DNA of 64,000 bases from the NCBI RefSeq assembly GCF_038019025.1, contig NZ_CP150496.1:275501-339500 (forward strand), written 5' to 3'. The notes beneath the pieces are model-generated. The model searched no databases and was not told the origin of the DNA. It saw only the letters and a program-made list of their open reading frames with translations. The DNA is from Polaribacter marinaquae (lineage in GTDB: Bacteria > Bacteroidota > Bacteroidia > Flavobacteriales > Flavobacteriaceae). Shown here piece after piece: positions 46,970-55,260 of this stretch (position 1 is its first letter; each line of letters opens with the position of its first letter). The position numbers and the translations under genes were made by a program.

Positions 46970-47603
46970 ATTTCAATAAATAAGAAAAACCAAACTCGTA
47001 ACCCGCGAATGTGTAGCCGCTATTTGGTTGTTGTGTATCTAAGTTAGAAACATGACCAATATTGCCACCAAAGTATATAAACGCCTTTTTAAATGGTTTA
47101 TAAGAAAGCCCCAAAGAAGCATTTTCTATAAACGTAAAACCTTTTGCCAAACGCTCTGTTCTTTTATTTATGGTAGCCAAACCTAAACCAAGAGTTACTT
47201 GGGCATTTAATTTCTCAAATATTTTTTGTTCTATAAGTAAACCAAACTCTAAACCATACAAATTTATTGACTTTAAAGCTGTAAATTCAGCTCTTTTAGC
47301 TTCATAATTATCTTCATCTGGTGTTACAAATTGTTCATTTATAAGTTGATGTTTGATCGTTTGTTTTTGCGGTTGTACAATTAAATCAAAATCTAAAGAT
47401 TTCCATTTTCCTAAATCATAAAAAACCTGAAACTTATAAACATCAGCAGTATAAGTATAGTCTTTATCAGCAGATAAAAAACTATCTTCATCTACATTAT
47501 TGTACAAAAAACCAATTTTTTTAAAATTTAAAATCCCTTTTTTTGTTTGTTGTGCAGTACACATCAATGTAGAAAAAATAAAGACTAAGAGTACTTTTTT
47601 CAT
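46968..47603 (-). CDS. Acyloxyacyl hydrolase, PagL-like lipid A deacylase
   Basis: 211 aa outer-membrane beta-barrel protein. The signal peptide ends about residue 18 (TAQQ). Toward the end NIGHVSNLDTQQPNSGY carries the His-x-Ser catalytic pair of PagL and the conserved Asn, and the chain closes with alternating hydrophobic strands (EFGFSYLLK). PagL removes the 3-O-acyl chain of lipid A. The family is diverse in Bacteroidota, so substrate details are inferred. The stop is next to the dps terminator; it begins 10 bp after the dehydrogenase gene. Confidence 0.82.
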   Translation of the reverse strand: MKKVLLVFIFSTLMCTAQQTKKGILNFKKIGFLYNNVDEDSFLSADKDYTYTADVYKFQVFYDLGKWKSLDFDLIVQPQKQTIKHQLINEQFVTPDEDNYEAKRAEFTALKSINLYGLEFGLLIEQKIFEKLNAQVTLGLGLATINKRTERLAKGFTFIENASLGLSYKPFKKAFIYFGGNIGHVSNLDTQQPNSGYTFAGYEFGFSYLLK

Positions 47604-47612
47604 TATGTTTTC

Positions 47613-48500
47613 TTAGCTAAACATTTTAGCAACTTTCTCTGCTTTTCTGTTCTCAGAATAATCATAAAAACCTTCATCAGATTTTACACCCAATTTACCA
47701 GCCATTACCATGTTTACTAAAAGTGGACAAGGAGCATATTTTGGGTTTTTAAATCCGTCGTATAGAACATTAAGAATAGACAAACAAACATCTAAACCAA
47801 TAAAATCTGCCAATTGTAAAGGTCCCATTGGGTGTGCCATACCTAATTTCATTACAGTATCAATTTCTGCAACACCAGCAACACCGTTATATAGAGTTTC
47901 TATAGACTCATTAATCATTGGCATTAAAATTCTGTTTGCTACAAAACCAGGATAATCGTTAACCTCTACCGGAGTTTTCTTAATTTCTTTAGATAAATTC
48001 ACAATCGTTTCCATCACAGCATCAGAAGTATTATAACCTCTAATAATTTCTACCAACTTCATAATCGGCACAGGATTCATAAAGTGCATACCAATAACCT
48101 TTTCTGGTCTATTAGTTACAGCAGCAATTTGAGTAATAGAAATAGACGATGTATTGGTAGCTAAAATTGTTTTTTCACCACAAACTTCATCTAATTGTTT
48201 AAAAATTTTAGATTTTAACGCTACATTTTCTGTAGCAGCCTCAACAACTAAATCAACATCTTTAACTCCGTTTTCAATTGAAATAAAAGGAGTTATGTTA
48301 TTTAAGGTAACAGTTTTATCTGCTTCAGAAATTTTTTCTTTAGCAACCATTCTATCAAGATTTTTAGTAATAGTTGCAATACCTTTATTTAAAGCAGTTT
48401 CAGAAATATCTATTAAGTGTACATTATAGTTAAATTGCGCAAAAGTATGGGCAATTCCGTTACCCATTGTACCAGCACCAATTACAGCGATATTTTTCAT
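47613..48500 (-). CDS. 3-hydroxyacyl/3-hydroxybutyryl-CoA dehydrogenase
   Basis: 295 aa from the ATG at 48500; the TTG at 48503 adjoining it adds one residue. NAD-binding motif VIGAGTMGNGIAHTFA (about residues 5-20), catalytic His in IGMHFMNPVP (about 138) and Glu in LVVEAATEN, with the dimerisation domain after residue 185 (PGFVANRILMPMINE). Short-chain 3-hydroxybutyryl-CoA dehydrogenase is the closest description; a role in fatty-acid degradation is also possible. It precedes the PagL-like gene by 10 bp. Confidence 0.93.
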   Translation of the reverse strand: MKNIAVIGAGTMGNGIAHTFAQFNYNVHLIDISETALNKGIATITKNLDRMVAKEKISEADKTVTLNNITPFISIENGVKDVDLVVEAATENVALKSKIFKQLDEVCGEKTILATNTSSISITQIAAVTNRPEKVIGMHFMNPVPIMKLVEIIRGYNTSDAVMETIVNLSKEIKKTPVEVNDYPGFVANRILMPMINESIETLYNGVAGVAEIDTVMKLGMAHPMGPLQLADFIGLDVCLSILNVLYDGFKNPKYAPCPLLVNMVMAGKLGVKSDEGFYDYSENRKAEKVAKMFS

Positions 48501-48526
48501 CAATATTTAATTTAAAATTTATTTTT

Positions 48527-48619
48527 GGGCGTTTAAACAGGCTTTCGCTACTCGCTTTTTTAAAATTTATTTTAAAAAATTTTAAAAAGAGCTCAAACAA
48601 ACCGCTCTATCCTTAACGC
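48527..48619. repeat. Structured intergenic element, flavobacterial repeat-like
   Basis: A 93-bp unit. Ends pair: GCGTT (48529-48533) with AACGC (48615-48619). Next inside are GGCTTTCGCTACTCGC on one side and a GAGCTCAAACAAACCGCTC stretch on the other (GAGC pairs with GCTC). The core is a long A/T hairpin at 48555-48589 (CTTTTTTAAAATTT paired with AAATTTTAAAAAG, one bulge). I recall the end and flank motifs as common in Bacteroidota intergenic repeats. It lies between two minus-strand genes and is not a normal terminator since no T-run follows it. Not translated. Confidence 0.55.
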
Positions 48620-48635
48620 ACTTGTTTGTTAAGTT

Positions 48636-49595
48636 TTAGAAACAATCTATAATCATTTGTGCAACTCTTAAAGCTTCTGCACCTTGTCTTAAAGAAACAA
48701 CAGGTTTAGTGTTGTTATGAATAGCATCTGCAAAAGATTCTAATTCATCTAAAATAGCATTGTTATTTTCTACTTCTGGATTGTCGAAATAAATTTGCTT
48801 TTTTACACCTTCTGCATTTTGCAAAATCATTGCAAACTCATCAGGTTTGTTTGGCACGTCTTTCATTCTAACAATTTCAGATTTTTTCTCAAGAAAATCA
48901 ACAGAAATGTAAGCGTCTTTCTGAAAAAATCGTGTTTTACGCATATTTTTCATTGAAATTCTACTTGCCGTTAAATTGGCAACACAGCCATTTTCAAACT
49001 CTATTCTTGCATTTGCAATATCTGGTGTTTCAGAGATTACAGAAATTCCGCTAGCGTTTACATTTTTTACTTTAGAATCTATCACAGAAAGGATTATATC
49101 GATATCATGAATCATTAAATCTAAAACAACCGGCACATCTGTACCTCTTGGGTTAAATTCTGCTAATCGATGTGCTTCGATAAACATTGGTGTATCAATT
49201 TTATCTTTTACTGCAGTAAAAGCTGGGTTAAAACGTTCTACATGCCCAACTTGGCCTTTAATATGAAACTGACTCGCTAAAGTTTTAATAGCTTCTGCTT
49301 CTACAACGGTTTTAGTAATAGGTTTTTCAATAAAAATATGTCTACCGTTTTCAATGGCAAGTTTAGCACACTCAAAATGCGATAAAGTTGGTGTAACAAT
49401 ATCTACAACGTCTACAGCTTTTATTAAATCTTCTATCGAATCGAATAATTTATACCCAAATTCTTTTGCAACTTTTTCTGCATTTTCTTTAAATGGGTCA
49501 AAAAAACCAACAAGTTCATATTTATCCGATTGTTGTAGTAAACGTAAATGAATTTTACCAAGATGTCCTGCACCTAAAACGCCAGCTTTTAGCAT
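48636..49595 (-). CDS. Gfo/Idh/MocA family oxidoreductase
   Basis: 319 aa. N-terminal Rossmann fold GVLGAGHLGKIHL (residues 5-17), the conserved catalytic EKPIT (about 97) and the DIDI/DLMIHDIDI block near 167. The sugar or inositol substrate is not identifiable. It is transcribed toward the 48527-48619 element. Confidence 0.9.
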   Translation of the reverse strand: MLKAGVLGAGHLGKIHLRLLQQSDKYELVGFFDPFKENAEKVAKEFGYKLFDSIEDLIKAVDVVDIVTPTLSHFECAKLAIENGRHIFIEKPITKTVVEAEAIKTLASQFHIKGQVGHVERFNPAFTAVKDKIDTPMFIEAHRLAEFNPRGTDVPVVLDLMIHDIDIILSVIDSKVKNVNASGISVISETPDIANARIEFENGCVANLTASRISMKNMRKTRFFQKDAYISVDFLEKKSEIVRMKDVPNKPDEFAMILQNAEGVKKQIYFDNPEVENNNAILDELESFADAIHNNTKPVVSLRQGAEALRVAQMIIDCF

Positions 49596-49788
49596 ATATG
49601 TATTATTTTTTTTGAATTAATAGCTGTTGTTGTAGCATTTAAATTAAAAACAATAGTGAATAATGTTGTTTTTAAATGCTTTAAAATTTCTATTTTTTTA
49701 ATAGAAAAAATCAACGAAAACAAAGATACAATTTTATAATATTGTATTTAGAATTATTACTATTTTTAGACTTTAGAAATTATTAAAT

Positions 49789-50430
49789 TTGAAAGACACA
49801 TCCAAACATCAAGGACTTAGAAATCAATTAGCTGCTGTTTTAGAAGCAAAAGGTATTACCGATAAAAATGTTTTAAATGCGGTTAGAAAAATACCAAGAC
49901 ATTTGTTTATAGATTCTAGTTTCGAAGCTCATGCTTACCAAGACAAAGCTTTTCCTATTGCTGCAGAACAAACAATTTCTATGCCTTATACAGTTGCTTT
50001 TCAATCTGAAACTTTAGAAATTAAACCCGGAGAAAAAGTTTTAGAAATTGGTACAGGTTCTGGTTACCAAACGGCTGTATTATTAGAATTGAAAGCAGAA
50101 GTCTATTCTATAGAAAGACAAAAAGAGTTGTTTAAAAAAACGTCTTTGTTTTTACCAAAAATAGGTTACAAACCTAAGAGATTTATTTTTGGTGATGGTT
50201 ACAAAGGTTTAAAAGAAAAAGCACCTTTTGATAAAATTATAGTAACAGCAGGTGCACCTTATGTGCCAAAAGCTTTATTAGCACAAGTTAAAGTAGGAGG
50301 GAAGTTGTTGATTCCCGTAGGAGACAAAACTCAAATTATGACATTATTTATAAGAAAATCTGCAAAAGAATTTGAAAAACATGAACTTGGTGATTTTGCA
50401 TTTGTACCCATGTTAGAAGAAAAAAACTAA
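49789..50430 (+). CDS. pcm: Protein-L-isoaspartate O-methyltransferase
   Basis: Repairs damaged isoaspartyl residues. 213 aa; SAM-binding motif VLEIGTGSGYQTAVL (about 85-99), PIAAEQTISMPY and GAPYVPKALLAQVKVGGKL are typical. The start is a TTG at 49789, chosen because the first residues KDTSKHQG match the usual start of flavobacterial homologues (recalled) and no ATG is near. Isolated transcript bounded by a strong terminator. Confidence 0.92.
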   Translation: MKDTSKHQGLRNQLAAVLEAKGITDKNVLNAVRKIPRHLFIDSSFEAHAYQDKAFPIAAEQTISMPYTVAFQSETLEIKPGEKVLEIGTGSGYQTAVLLELKAEVYSIERQKELFKKTSLFLPKIGYKPKRFIFGDGYKGLKEKAPFDKIIVTAGAPYVPKALLAQVKVGGKLLIPVGDKTQIMTLFIRKSAKEFEKHELGDFAFVPMLEEKN

Positions 50431-50431
50431 T

Positions 50432-50470
50432 AAAAAAGCCGATTAAAATTTAATTTTAATCGGCTTTTTT
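50432..50470. terminator. Bidirectional terminator after pcm
   Basis: Nineteen-base nearly perfect arms (AAAAAAGCCGATTAAAATT and its complement) with T-runs on both strands; between pcm and DUF2147 genes. Confidence 0.92.
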
Positions 50471-50474
50471 ATTT

Positions 50475-50897
50475 CTATTTAGCTCTTTCCCAATAGGCAG
50501 TTTTACCAAAGAGTGAAACACCAATATATCCTCTAAGTTTTAGCTTATTAGCATTCACTAATTTAATATAGCATTTGTACGTTTTACCATTTCTTGGATC
50601 TATAATTTGTCCTCCAGACCATTCGTCATCATCTTTTTCTAATCCAGATAAAATATCTAAACCTAAAATGGGTTTGTCTTTATATTCACCTTCACAATCA
50701 ACACAAAGCGCATTTTTTCTAGCCGGATTTAATATTTCTACAACTTTTGCATATGCTTTGCCATTTTTTTCATAAACTTCTAATACAGAATCAACTGTAC
50801 CTGCTTCATTTTTAGAATTCCATTTTCCAAAAATTGTTTGCGAATTGATAGAAAGTACTAATGACAAAAATAAAAATGTAAAAAATGTTTTTTTCAT
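50475..50897 (-). CDS. DUF2147 domain exported protein
   Basis: 140 aa with a signal peptide (to about residue 19). DUF2147 pattern: FGKWNSKNEAGTVDSVLEVY at the start, the NPARKNALCVDCEGEY region, WSGGQIIDPRNGKTYKC and the final RGYIGVSLFGKTAYWER. A small beta-rich periplasmic domain of unknown function. Two Cys (about C65, C68) are close together and could bind metal or form a disulfide. Confidence 0.9.
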   Translation of the reverse strand: MKKTFFTFLFLSLVLSINSQTIFGKWNSKNEAGTVDSVLEVYEKNGKAYAKVVEILNPARKNALCVDCEGEYKDKPILGLDILSGLEKDDDEWSGGQIIDPRNGKTYKCYIKLVNANKLKLRGYIGVSLFGKTAYWERAK

Positions 50898-50971
50898 GTT
50901 AAAAAAGTATTGAATTCATATTAAAATGGATTTAAAAATATAAAATATTTTAGAATATTGTTGTTAAAGTT

Positions 50972-51496
50972 TTATAAACTCGCATCAAAATTTTCATTCC
51001 ATTTGTTTTGAACACGTAAAACTTGTTCTATTACATCTCTAACACAACCTTCACCACCTTTTTTGTAAGAAATATATTTAGCTACTTGTTGTATTTCTTG
51101 AACAGCGTCATTTGGGCATGCAGGCATACCTACCAATTCCATTACAGGAAAATCTGGTACATCATCACCCATGTATAATACGTTTTCGGCTTTCAAATCG
51201 TATTTTTTTACAAGTTCTTTATATTGTTCTATTTTGTTATGAGCACCAAGGTAAATATCTTCAATACCTAAAGCTGCTAATCTTTCTCTTACGCCTTCAT
51301 TTGTTCCGCCAGAAATTATACAAACTCTATAACCTTTATTTAAAGCATTTTTCATGGCATAGCCATCTTTTACATTCATATGTCTTACCAATTCGCCATC
51401 TGGCATAATTGTTAACATTCCGTTGGTTAAAACTCCATCAACATCAAAAATAAAAGTATTAATTTTTGGTAATAATTGTTTATAACTCAATTCCAT
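50972..51496 (-). CDS. kdsC: KDO-8-phosphate phosphatase, HAD family
   Basis: 174 aa HAD-IIIA phosphatase that makes KDO for lipopolysaccharide. Nucleophile motif FIFDVDGVLTNG (about 16-27), then IISGG, and MGDDVPDFPVM near 121. The length matches the KdsC tetramer. It follows the DUF2520 gene on the same strand with a 23-bp gap, so they are probably co-transcribed. Confidence 0.92.
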   Translation of the reverse strand: MELSYKQLLPKINTFIFDVDGVLTNGMLTIMPDGELVRHMNVKDGYAMKNALNKGYRVCIISGGTNEGVRERLAALGIEDIYLGAHNKIEQYKELVKKYDLKAENVLYMGDDVPDFPVMELVGMPACPNDAVQEIQQVAKYISYKKGGEGCVRDVIEQVLRVQNKWNENFDASL

Positions 51497-51519
51497 AATT
51501 ATATTGTAATCTTTATTTT

Positions 51520-52224
51520 TTATTCAGGTTTATTCGATTTCTGAATAGATTTGGTTAGTATTTTATAAATAGTTTGCTGTTCTTTAGAAAGTAAATCTAA
51601 ATGATTTTTAATAGTTTCAGTATCGTTTCTTACTGCCGGACCTGTTTGCGCACTAGCAGGTTTTAACTGTTTAATTTTAGATGCTGTTTCATCTATTAAA
51701 GGTTGTAAAATTTCAAATGGAACATTATTTGTGTCGCAAATATCTGCGCCAATTTTGTATAAATGGTTTGTAAAGTTATTTACAAAAACGGCCGCAACAT
51801 GTAATGTTTTTCTTTGTTCTGTAGTAATATTATAAATTTTGTTACCAATGCTTTTTGCAAGTTTTTCTAGTAGAATGTAATCTTTTTCAGTTTCGGCTTC
51901 TAAACAAAATGGTACTTTAGAAAAGTCTATTTCTTTGTCTCTAGAAAAAGTTTGCAACATATAAAAAACGCCTTTGCGAGTTTTGTTCTGTAAATTATCC
52001 ATAGAAAAACTACCAGAAGTATGCACAACAAAACTATTTTCTATTTTAGAAGAAACTTCTTCTATCGCATTATCTGAAACGGCAATAATTGTAATATCTG
52101 CTTTAGGGATGTTACTTAAATTTCTAGAATTAATTTTAATAACATCAATAGTTTTAGCTTTTAAAAAAGCTTTGTCTAAATGATGTGCTACGTTTCCGTT
52201 TCCGATAATTACTGTTGATATCAT
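51520..52224 (-). CDS. Rossmann-like and DUF2520 domain protein
   Basis: 234 aa. N-terminal NADP-type fold VIIGNGNVAHHLDKAF (about 5-20) and a C-terminal helical DUF2520 domain with HVAAVFVNNFTNHLY near 147 and a PLIDETASKI motif. It resembles ProC-like 2-dehydropantoate/F420-type reductases but the activity is unknown. Upstream of kdsC. Confidence 0.88.
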   Translation of the reverse strand: MISTVIIGNGNVAHHLDKAFLKAKTIDVIKINSRNLSNIPKADITIIAVSDNAIEEVSSKIENSFVVHTSGSFSMDNLQNKTRKGVFYMLQTFSRDKEIDFSKVPFCLEAETEKDYILLEKLAKSIGNKIYNITTEQRKTLHVAAVFVNNFTNHLYKIGADICDTNNVPFEILQPLIDETASKIKQLKPASAQTGPAVRNDTETIKNHLDLLSKEQQTIYKILTKSIQKSNKPE

Positions 52225-52298
52225 TATAGCGAAGATATTATAAATTTATATAATTTTAGAATTGCTTTTACTAAATTAGCTGATGTAAATTTATCGAA

Positions 52299-53456
52299 AT
52301 GAAAGAAAACAATAAACCAGGAATAAATACCATTTGTGTACATACTGGAGAAGTTAAAGATGAACAATTTAAAGGTGCAGTTTCACCAATGTATATGTCT
52401 ACTTCTTATGCTTTTGACGGTGTAGATGTAAAACGATATCCTAGATATTTTAATACACCTAATCAAGAAATGCTGTGTAAAAAAATTGCAGCTTTAGAAA
52501 AAACAGAAGATGGTTTAATATTTGGTTCTGGTATGGCGGCAATTTCTGCTGCTATGTTTGCTTTTCTAAAATCTGGAGATCATGTAATTATTCAGCAAGT
52601 TATTTATGGCGGAACCTATAATTTTATTGTTTCTGAATTTGATAAATACGGAATTGAATATTCTTTTACAGAATCTGATACTATAGAAGATTTTGAATCG
52701 CTAATTAAAGACAATACGAAAGTTTTATATATAGAAACACCTTCTAATCCGTTGTTAGGAATTACAGATTTAGCGGCAATTTCTAATTTAGCTAAGTCAA
52801 AAGATATTTTAACAATGATAGATAATACTTTTGCATCTCCTATCAATCAAAATCCTGCTGATTTTGGCATAGACATTATGTTACATTCTGCTACAAAATA
52901 TATGGGTGGTCATTCAGATATTTCTGCAGGTGCCATTGCTGCTAGTAAAGAACATATTGCACATATCTGGAATACCGCAATCAATTTTGGTGGTAACTTA
53001 AGCGATCAAACAGTTTGGTTATTAGAAAGAAGTTTAAAAACGTTAAATCTTCGTGTAAAAGAACAAACTAAAAATGCCGAAGTAATGGCATTGTATTTAG
53101 AAGCTAATTCAGATATCGATCGTGTATACTATCCTGGTTTAAAAAGTCATCCGCAGCATGAATTAGCAAAAAAACAAATGAAAGGTTTTGGCGCTATGTT
53201 GTCTTTTGAGTTGACAAACGGAATTGATGCAATGGATTTCCAAAATAATTTAAAACTTATTAAACCTTCTATGAGTTTGGCAGGTTTAGAAAGTACAACA
53301 GTTAGTCCTGTGCAAACTACACATGCTTTATTAAGTGAAAAAGAACGTTTAGAAAGAGGTATTAAAGATGGATTAATTCGTTTTTCTGTTGGTATCGAAG
53401 AACCAAAAGATTTAATTGAAGATATTGAACAAGCAATACAAAAAGCTAAGAAATAA
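52299..53456 (+). CDS. PLP-dependent Cys/Met metabolism enzyme (gamma-family)
   Basis: 385 aa. PLP lysine in SATKYMGGHSDISAG (about 200-215), Tyr in SPMYMSTSYAF, the substrate loop ETPSNPLLGITD and the C-terminal SLAGLESTTVSPVQTTH are those of the cystathionine-gamma-synthase/lyase and methionine-gamma-lyase group. The exact reaction (synthase, lyase or aminoacyl) cannot be fixed. It is followed 23 bp later by bshB1; bacillithiol synthesis needs cysteine, so a sulfur-supply link is plausible but unproved. Confidence 0.9.
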   Translation: MKENNKPGINTICVHTGEVKDEQFKGAVSPMYMSTSYAFDGVDVKRYPRYFNTPNQEMLCKKIAALEKTEDGLIFGSGMAAISAAMFAFLKSGDHVIIQQVIYGGTYNFIVSEFDKYGIEYSFTESDTIEDFESLIKDNTKVLYIETPSNPLLGITDLAAISNLAKSKDILTMIDNTFASPINQNPADFGIDIMLHSATKYMGGHSDISAGAIAASKEHIAHIWNTAINFGGNLSDQTVWLLERSLKTLNLRVKEQTKNAEVMALYLEANSDIDRVYYPGLKSHPQHELAKKQMKGFGAMLSFELTNGIDAMDFQNNLKLIKPSMSLAGLESTTVSPVQTTHALLSEKERLERGIKDGLIRFSVGIEEPKDLIEDIEQAIQKAKK

Positions 53457-53479
53457 GAGCTTTTTATAAAATTGAAAGA

Positions 53480-54196
53480 ATGAAATTAGACATATTAGCT
53501 TTTGGAGCACATCCAGATGATGTAGAGTTAGGTTGTGGTGCAACAATAGCAAAAGAAGTTTCGCTAGGTAAAAAAGTAGGAATTGTAGATTTAACTCAAG
53601 GTGAATTAGGCACGCGAGGTTCTGCAGCGTTAAGAATGATTGAAGCAAACAAAGCAGCAGACATAATGGGTGTTTCTGTAAGAGAAAATTTAAAATTTTC
53701 TGATGGATTTTTTATAAATGATAAAAAACATCAACTAGAAATTATAAAAATGATTCGTAAATACAAGCCAGATGTTGTTTTATGTAATGCTATTGATGAT
53801 AGGCATATCGATCATGGTAAAGGAAGTAAATTAGTTTCTGATGCTTGTTTTTTAAGCGGATTAATAAAAATTGAAACTACTGTTGATGGAGAAATTCAAG
53901 AAAAATGGCGTCCAAAGCAAGTGTATCATTATATTCAATGGAAAAATATTGAACCAGATTTTGTAATTGATATTACTGGTTTTATAGAAAAGAAAACCGA
54001 AGCAGTTTTAGCTTATGGATCTCAATTCTTTGATCCGAACAGTAAAGAGCCAGAAACACCAATTACTAGTAAAAATTTTATAGATAGTATAAATTATAGA
54101 GCAAGAGATTTAGGAAGATTGATAGGAGTAGAACACGCAGAAGGTTTTACCTCAGAACGTTACGTTGCTGTTAAAAATTTAGATAAATTAATTTAG
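53480..54196 (+). CDS. bshB1: Bacillithiol biosynthesis deacetylase
   Basis: 238 aa zinc-dependent PIG-L deacetylase that removes the acetyl group from GlcNAc-malate. Zinc motif AHPDDVELGCG (about 9-19) and the RHIDHGKGS loop near 112 with the catalytic and zinc histidines. The GTRGSAALRMIEANKAA signature identifies the BshB1 subgroup. Co-oriented with the sulfur enzyme upstream. Confidence 0.93.
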   Translation: MKLDILAFGAHPDDVELGCGATIAKEVSLGKKVGIVDLTQGELGTRGSAALRMIEANKAADIMGVSVRENLKFSDGFFINDKKHQLEIIKMIRKYKPDVVLCNAIDDRHIDHGKGSKLVSDACFLSGLIKIETTVDGEIQEKWRPKQVYHYIQWKNIEPDFVIDITGFIEKKTEAVLAYGSQFFDPNSKEPETPITSKNFIDSINYRARDLGRLIGVEHAEGFTSERYVAVKNLDKLI

Positions 54197-54227
54197 TTTT
54201 TTGTTGTTTTAAATTAAAAAATATTTT

Positions 54228-54235
54228 TATATTTG
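54228..54235 (+). promoter_or_regulatory. -7 box of tRNA-His promoter
   Basis: TATATTTG, full match, 16 bp before the mature tRNA start; TTG at 54204-54206 is 21 nt upstream. Confidence 0.5.
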
Positions 54236-54251
54236 CACCCGCAATTATATG

Positions 54252-54325
54252 GTGGTTGTAGCTCAGTTGGTTAGAGTATCGGTTTGTGGTACCGAGTGTC
54301 GCGGGTTCGAGTCCCGTCTTCCACC
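54252..54325 (+). tRNA. tRNA-His (anticodon GTG)
   Basis: Cloverleaf: D arm GCTC/GAGT, anticodon stem TCGGT/ACCGA with loop TTGTGGT (anticodon 54286-54288), T arm GCGGG/CCCGT with TTCGAGT. The extra 5' G at 54251 pairs with C73 as expected for tRNA-His. The CCA end is not encoded. In the acceptor stem, positions 5-6 (TT) face TT at 67-68, two adjacent mismatches. Followed 10 bp later by a terminator. Confidence 0.95.
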
Positions 54326-54334
54326 CAAAAGTAG

Positions 54335-54364
54335 AAAGCTTCTTAGAAATAAGAAGCTTTTTTT
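54335..54364 (+). terminator. Terminator after tRNA-His
   Basis: AAAGCTTCTTA / TAAGAAGCTTT with GAAA tetraloop and T-run. Confidence 0.9.
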
Positions 54365-54451
54365 GTGCTTCAAAAATTATATAAAATTTTAAAAATTAGG
54401 TTTTTACCTGTTGAATTTGTAAATTTAGTTGCCCAACCTAAAACTGAAATT

Positions 54452-54778
54452 ATGACTTTACAACAAAAAATGGTTAAGAAAATTAATGATTTTGGAGGAA
54501 TAGATCCAATTGTTAATTTTTTAGAGAAGTTTAAATTAACTGTTAAAGATGAAGATCGAATTTATTTTAACAATATTATAGATTATTTTTCTTTATTATT
54601 TGAACAAGAAGTACCAGTAGAGCAACATGCCGTAACCTACAAAGAGGCTACTTTAAAATCTATAGAAGTTTTAAGTTATTATAATGATTTAAAAAAATCT
54701 GAAACTCTATTTTTTTTAATAAAATTAATTCAATTTAAATTAGAAGCGGTATCAAATATTAAAGGATTAGCTTCCTAA
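54452..54778 (+). CDS. Small alpha-helical protein of unknown function
   Basis: 108 aa from the ATG at 54452; an in-frame GTG at 54365 falls in the tRNA terminator. All predicted helices (LEKFKLTVKDEDRIYF, IIDYFSLLFEQEV, TLFFLIKLIQFKLEAV), no signal peptide and no recognised motif. It sits between tRNA-His and a broken XRE regulator, with its 3' end overlapping that gene by 12 bp tail to tail. Could be an accessory or remnant mobile gene. Confidence 0.55.
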   Translation: MTLQQKMVKKINDFGGIDPIVNFLEKFKLTVKDEDRIYFNNIIDYFSLLFEQEVPVEQHAVTYKEATLKSIEVLSYYNDLKKSETLFFLIKLIQFKLEAVSNIKGLAS

Positions 54779-55219
54779 GTTTTTAGTATCTTTTTTTAAT
54801 TCTGATACCAATTTAGAATTGTCTTGATCAATTCTTCTCAAGATATTCTTTGCGTTAGTTTTAGAAATTAATTCTTCAATATTTGATAATCTTTGATTCA
54901 TTTCACTAGTAATTTTATCAAAGCGCTCCTTTACTATGTTTGAAATATATGTATCTATGGGGGTAGATACTATATTTTGGGGGACATAGTTATTTGTATA
55001 TTTTCCTTTACCTGTTAATAACCATATTGGGTCTACACTTGTAATGTTATCTATAATGGCAAAAAGGATAGTTTCGTTTGGTTTTTTATTATAATTTAAT
55101 ACTGCACTTACCAATTGTTGCGACACACCAATCAATTATGCAAATTTTCTTTGATTTAAACCTACATCATTGTAAATTTCTATTATTCGATCTGTCCTTT
55201 CCTTATCTTTTACCTTCAT
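54767..55219 (-). pseudogene. XRE-family HTH regulator interrupted by a stop codon
   Basis: Reading from the ATG at 55219: a classical XRE helix-turn-helix begins (RIIEIYNDVGLNQRKFA), then a TAA at 55136-55138, and the same frame resumes directly with LIGVSQQLVSAVLNYNKKP. The recognition helix lies after the stop. The C-terminal part has the SVDPIWLLTGKGK motif common in phage-type repressors, then a coiled-coil (about 100-135). Without the stop it would be 150 residues. A TTG at 55135 could allow an N-terminally truncated product lacking the first helices. The ochre codon most simply replaces a lysine-like position. Confidence 0.8.
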
Positions 55220-55240
55220 TACAAATTATTTATATGTAAA

Positions 55241-55260
55241 TGTAGTAAAAAAATACTACA
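55241..55260. promoter_or_regulatory. Perfect palindrome upstream of the XRE gene
   Basis: Arms TGTAGTA / TACTACA with six A between. It is 22 bp before the ATG of the XRE gene, and overlaps the stop of the LytTR regulator gene. It fits a two-fold operator of an XRE repressor (autoregulation) better than a terminator, since no T-run follows the stem. Confidence 0.4.

Noticed and set aside
54251..55260. Possible genomic island at tRNA-His
   Set aside because: An XRE pseudogene and a small unknown gene sit here, but no integrase, no repeat of the tRNA 3' end and no transposase were seen, so an element cannot be claimed.
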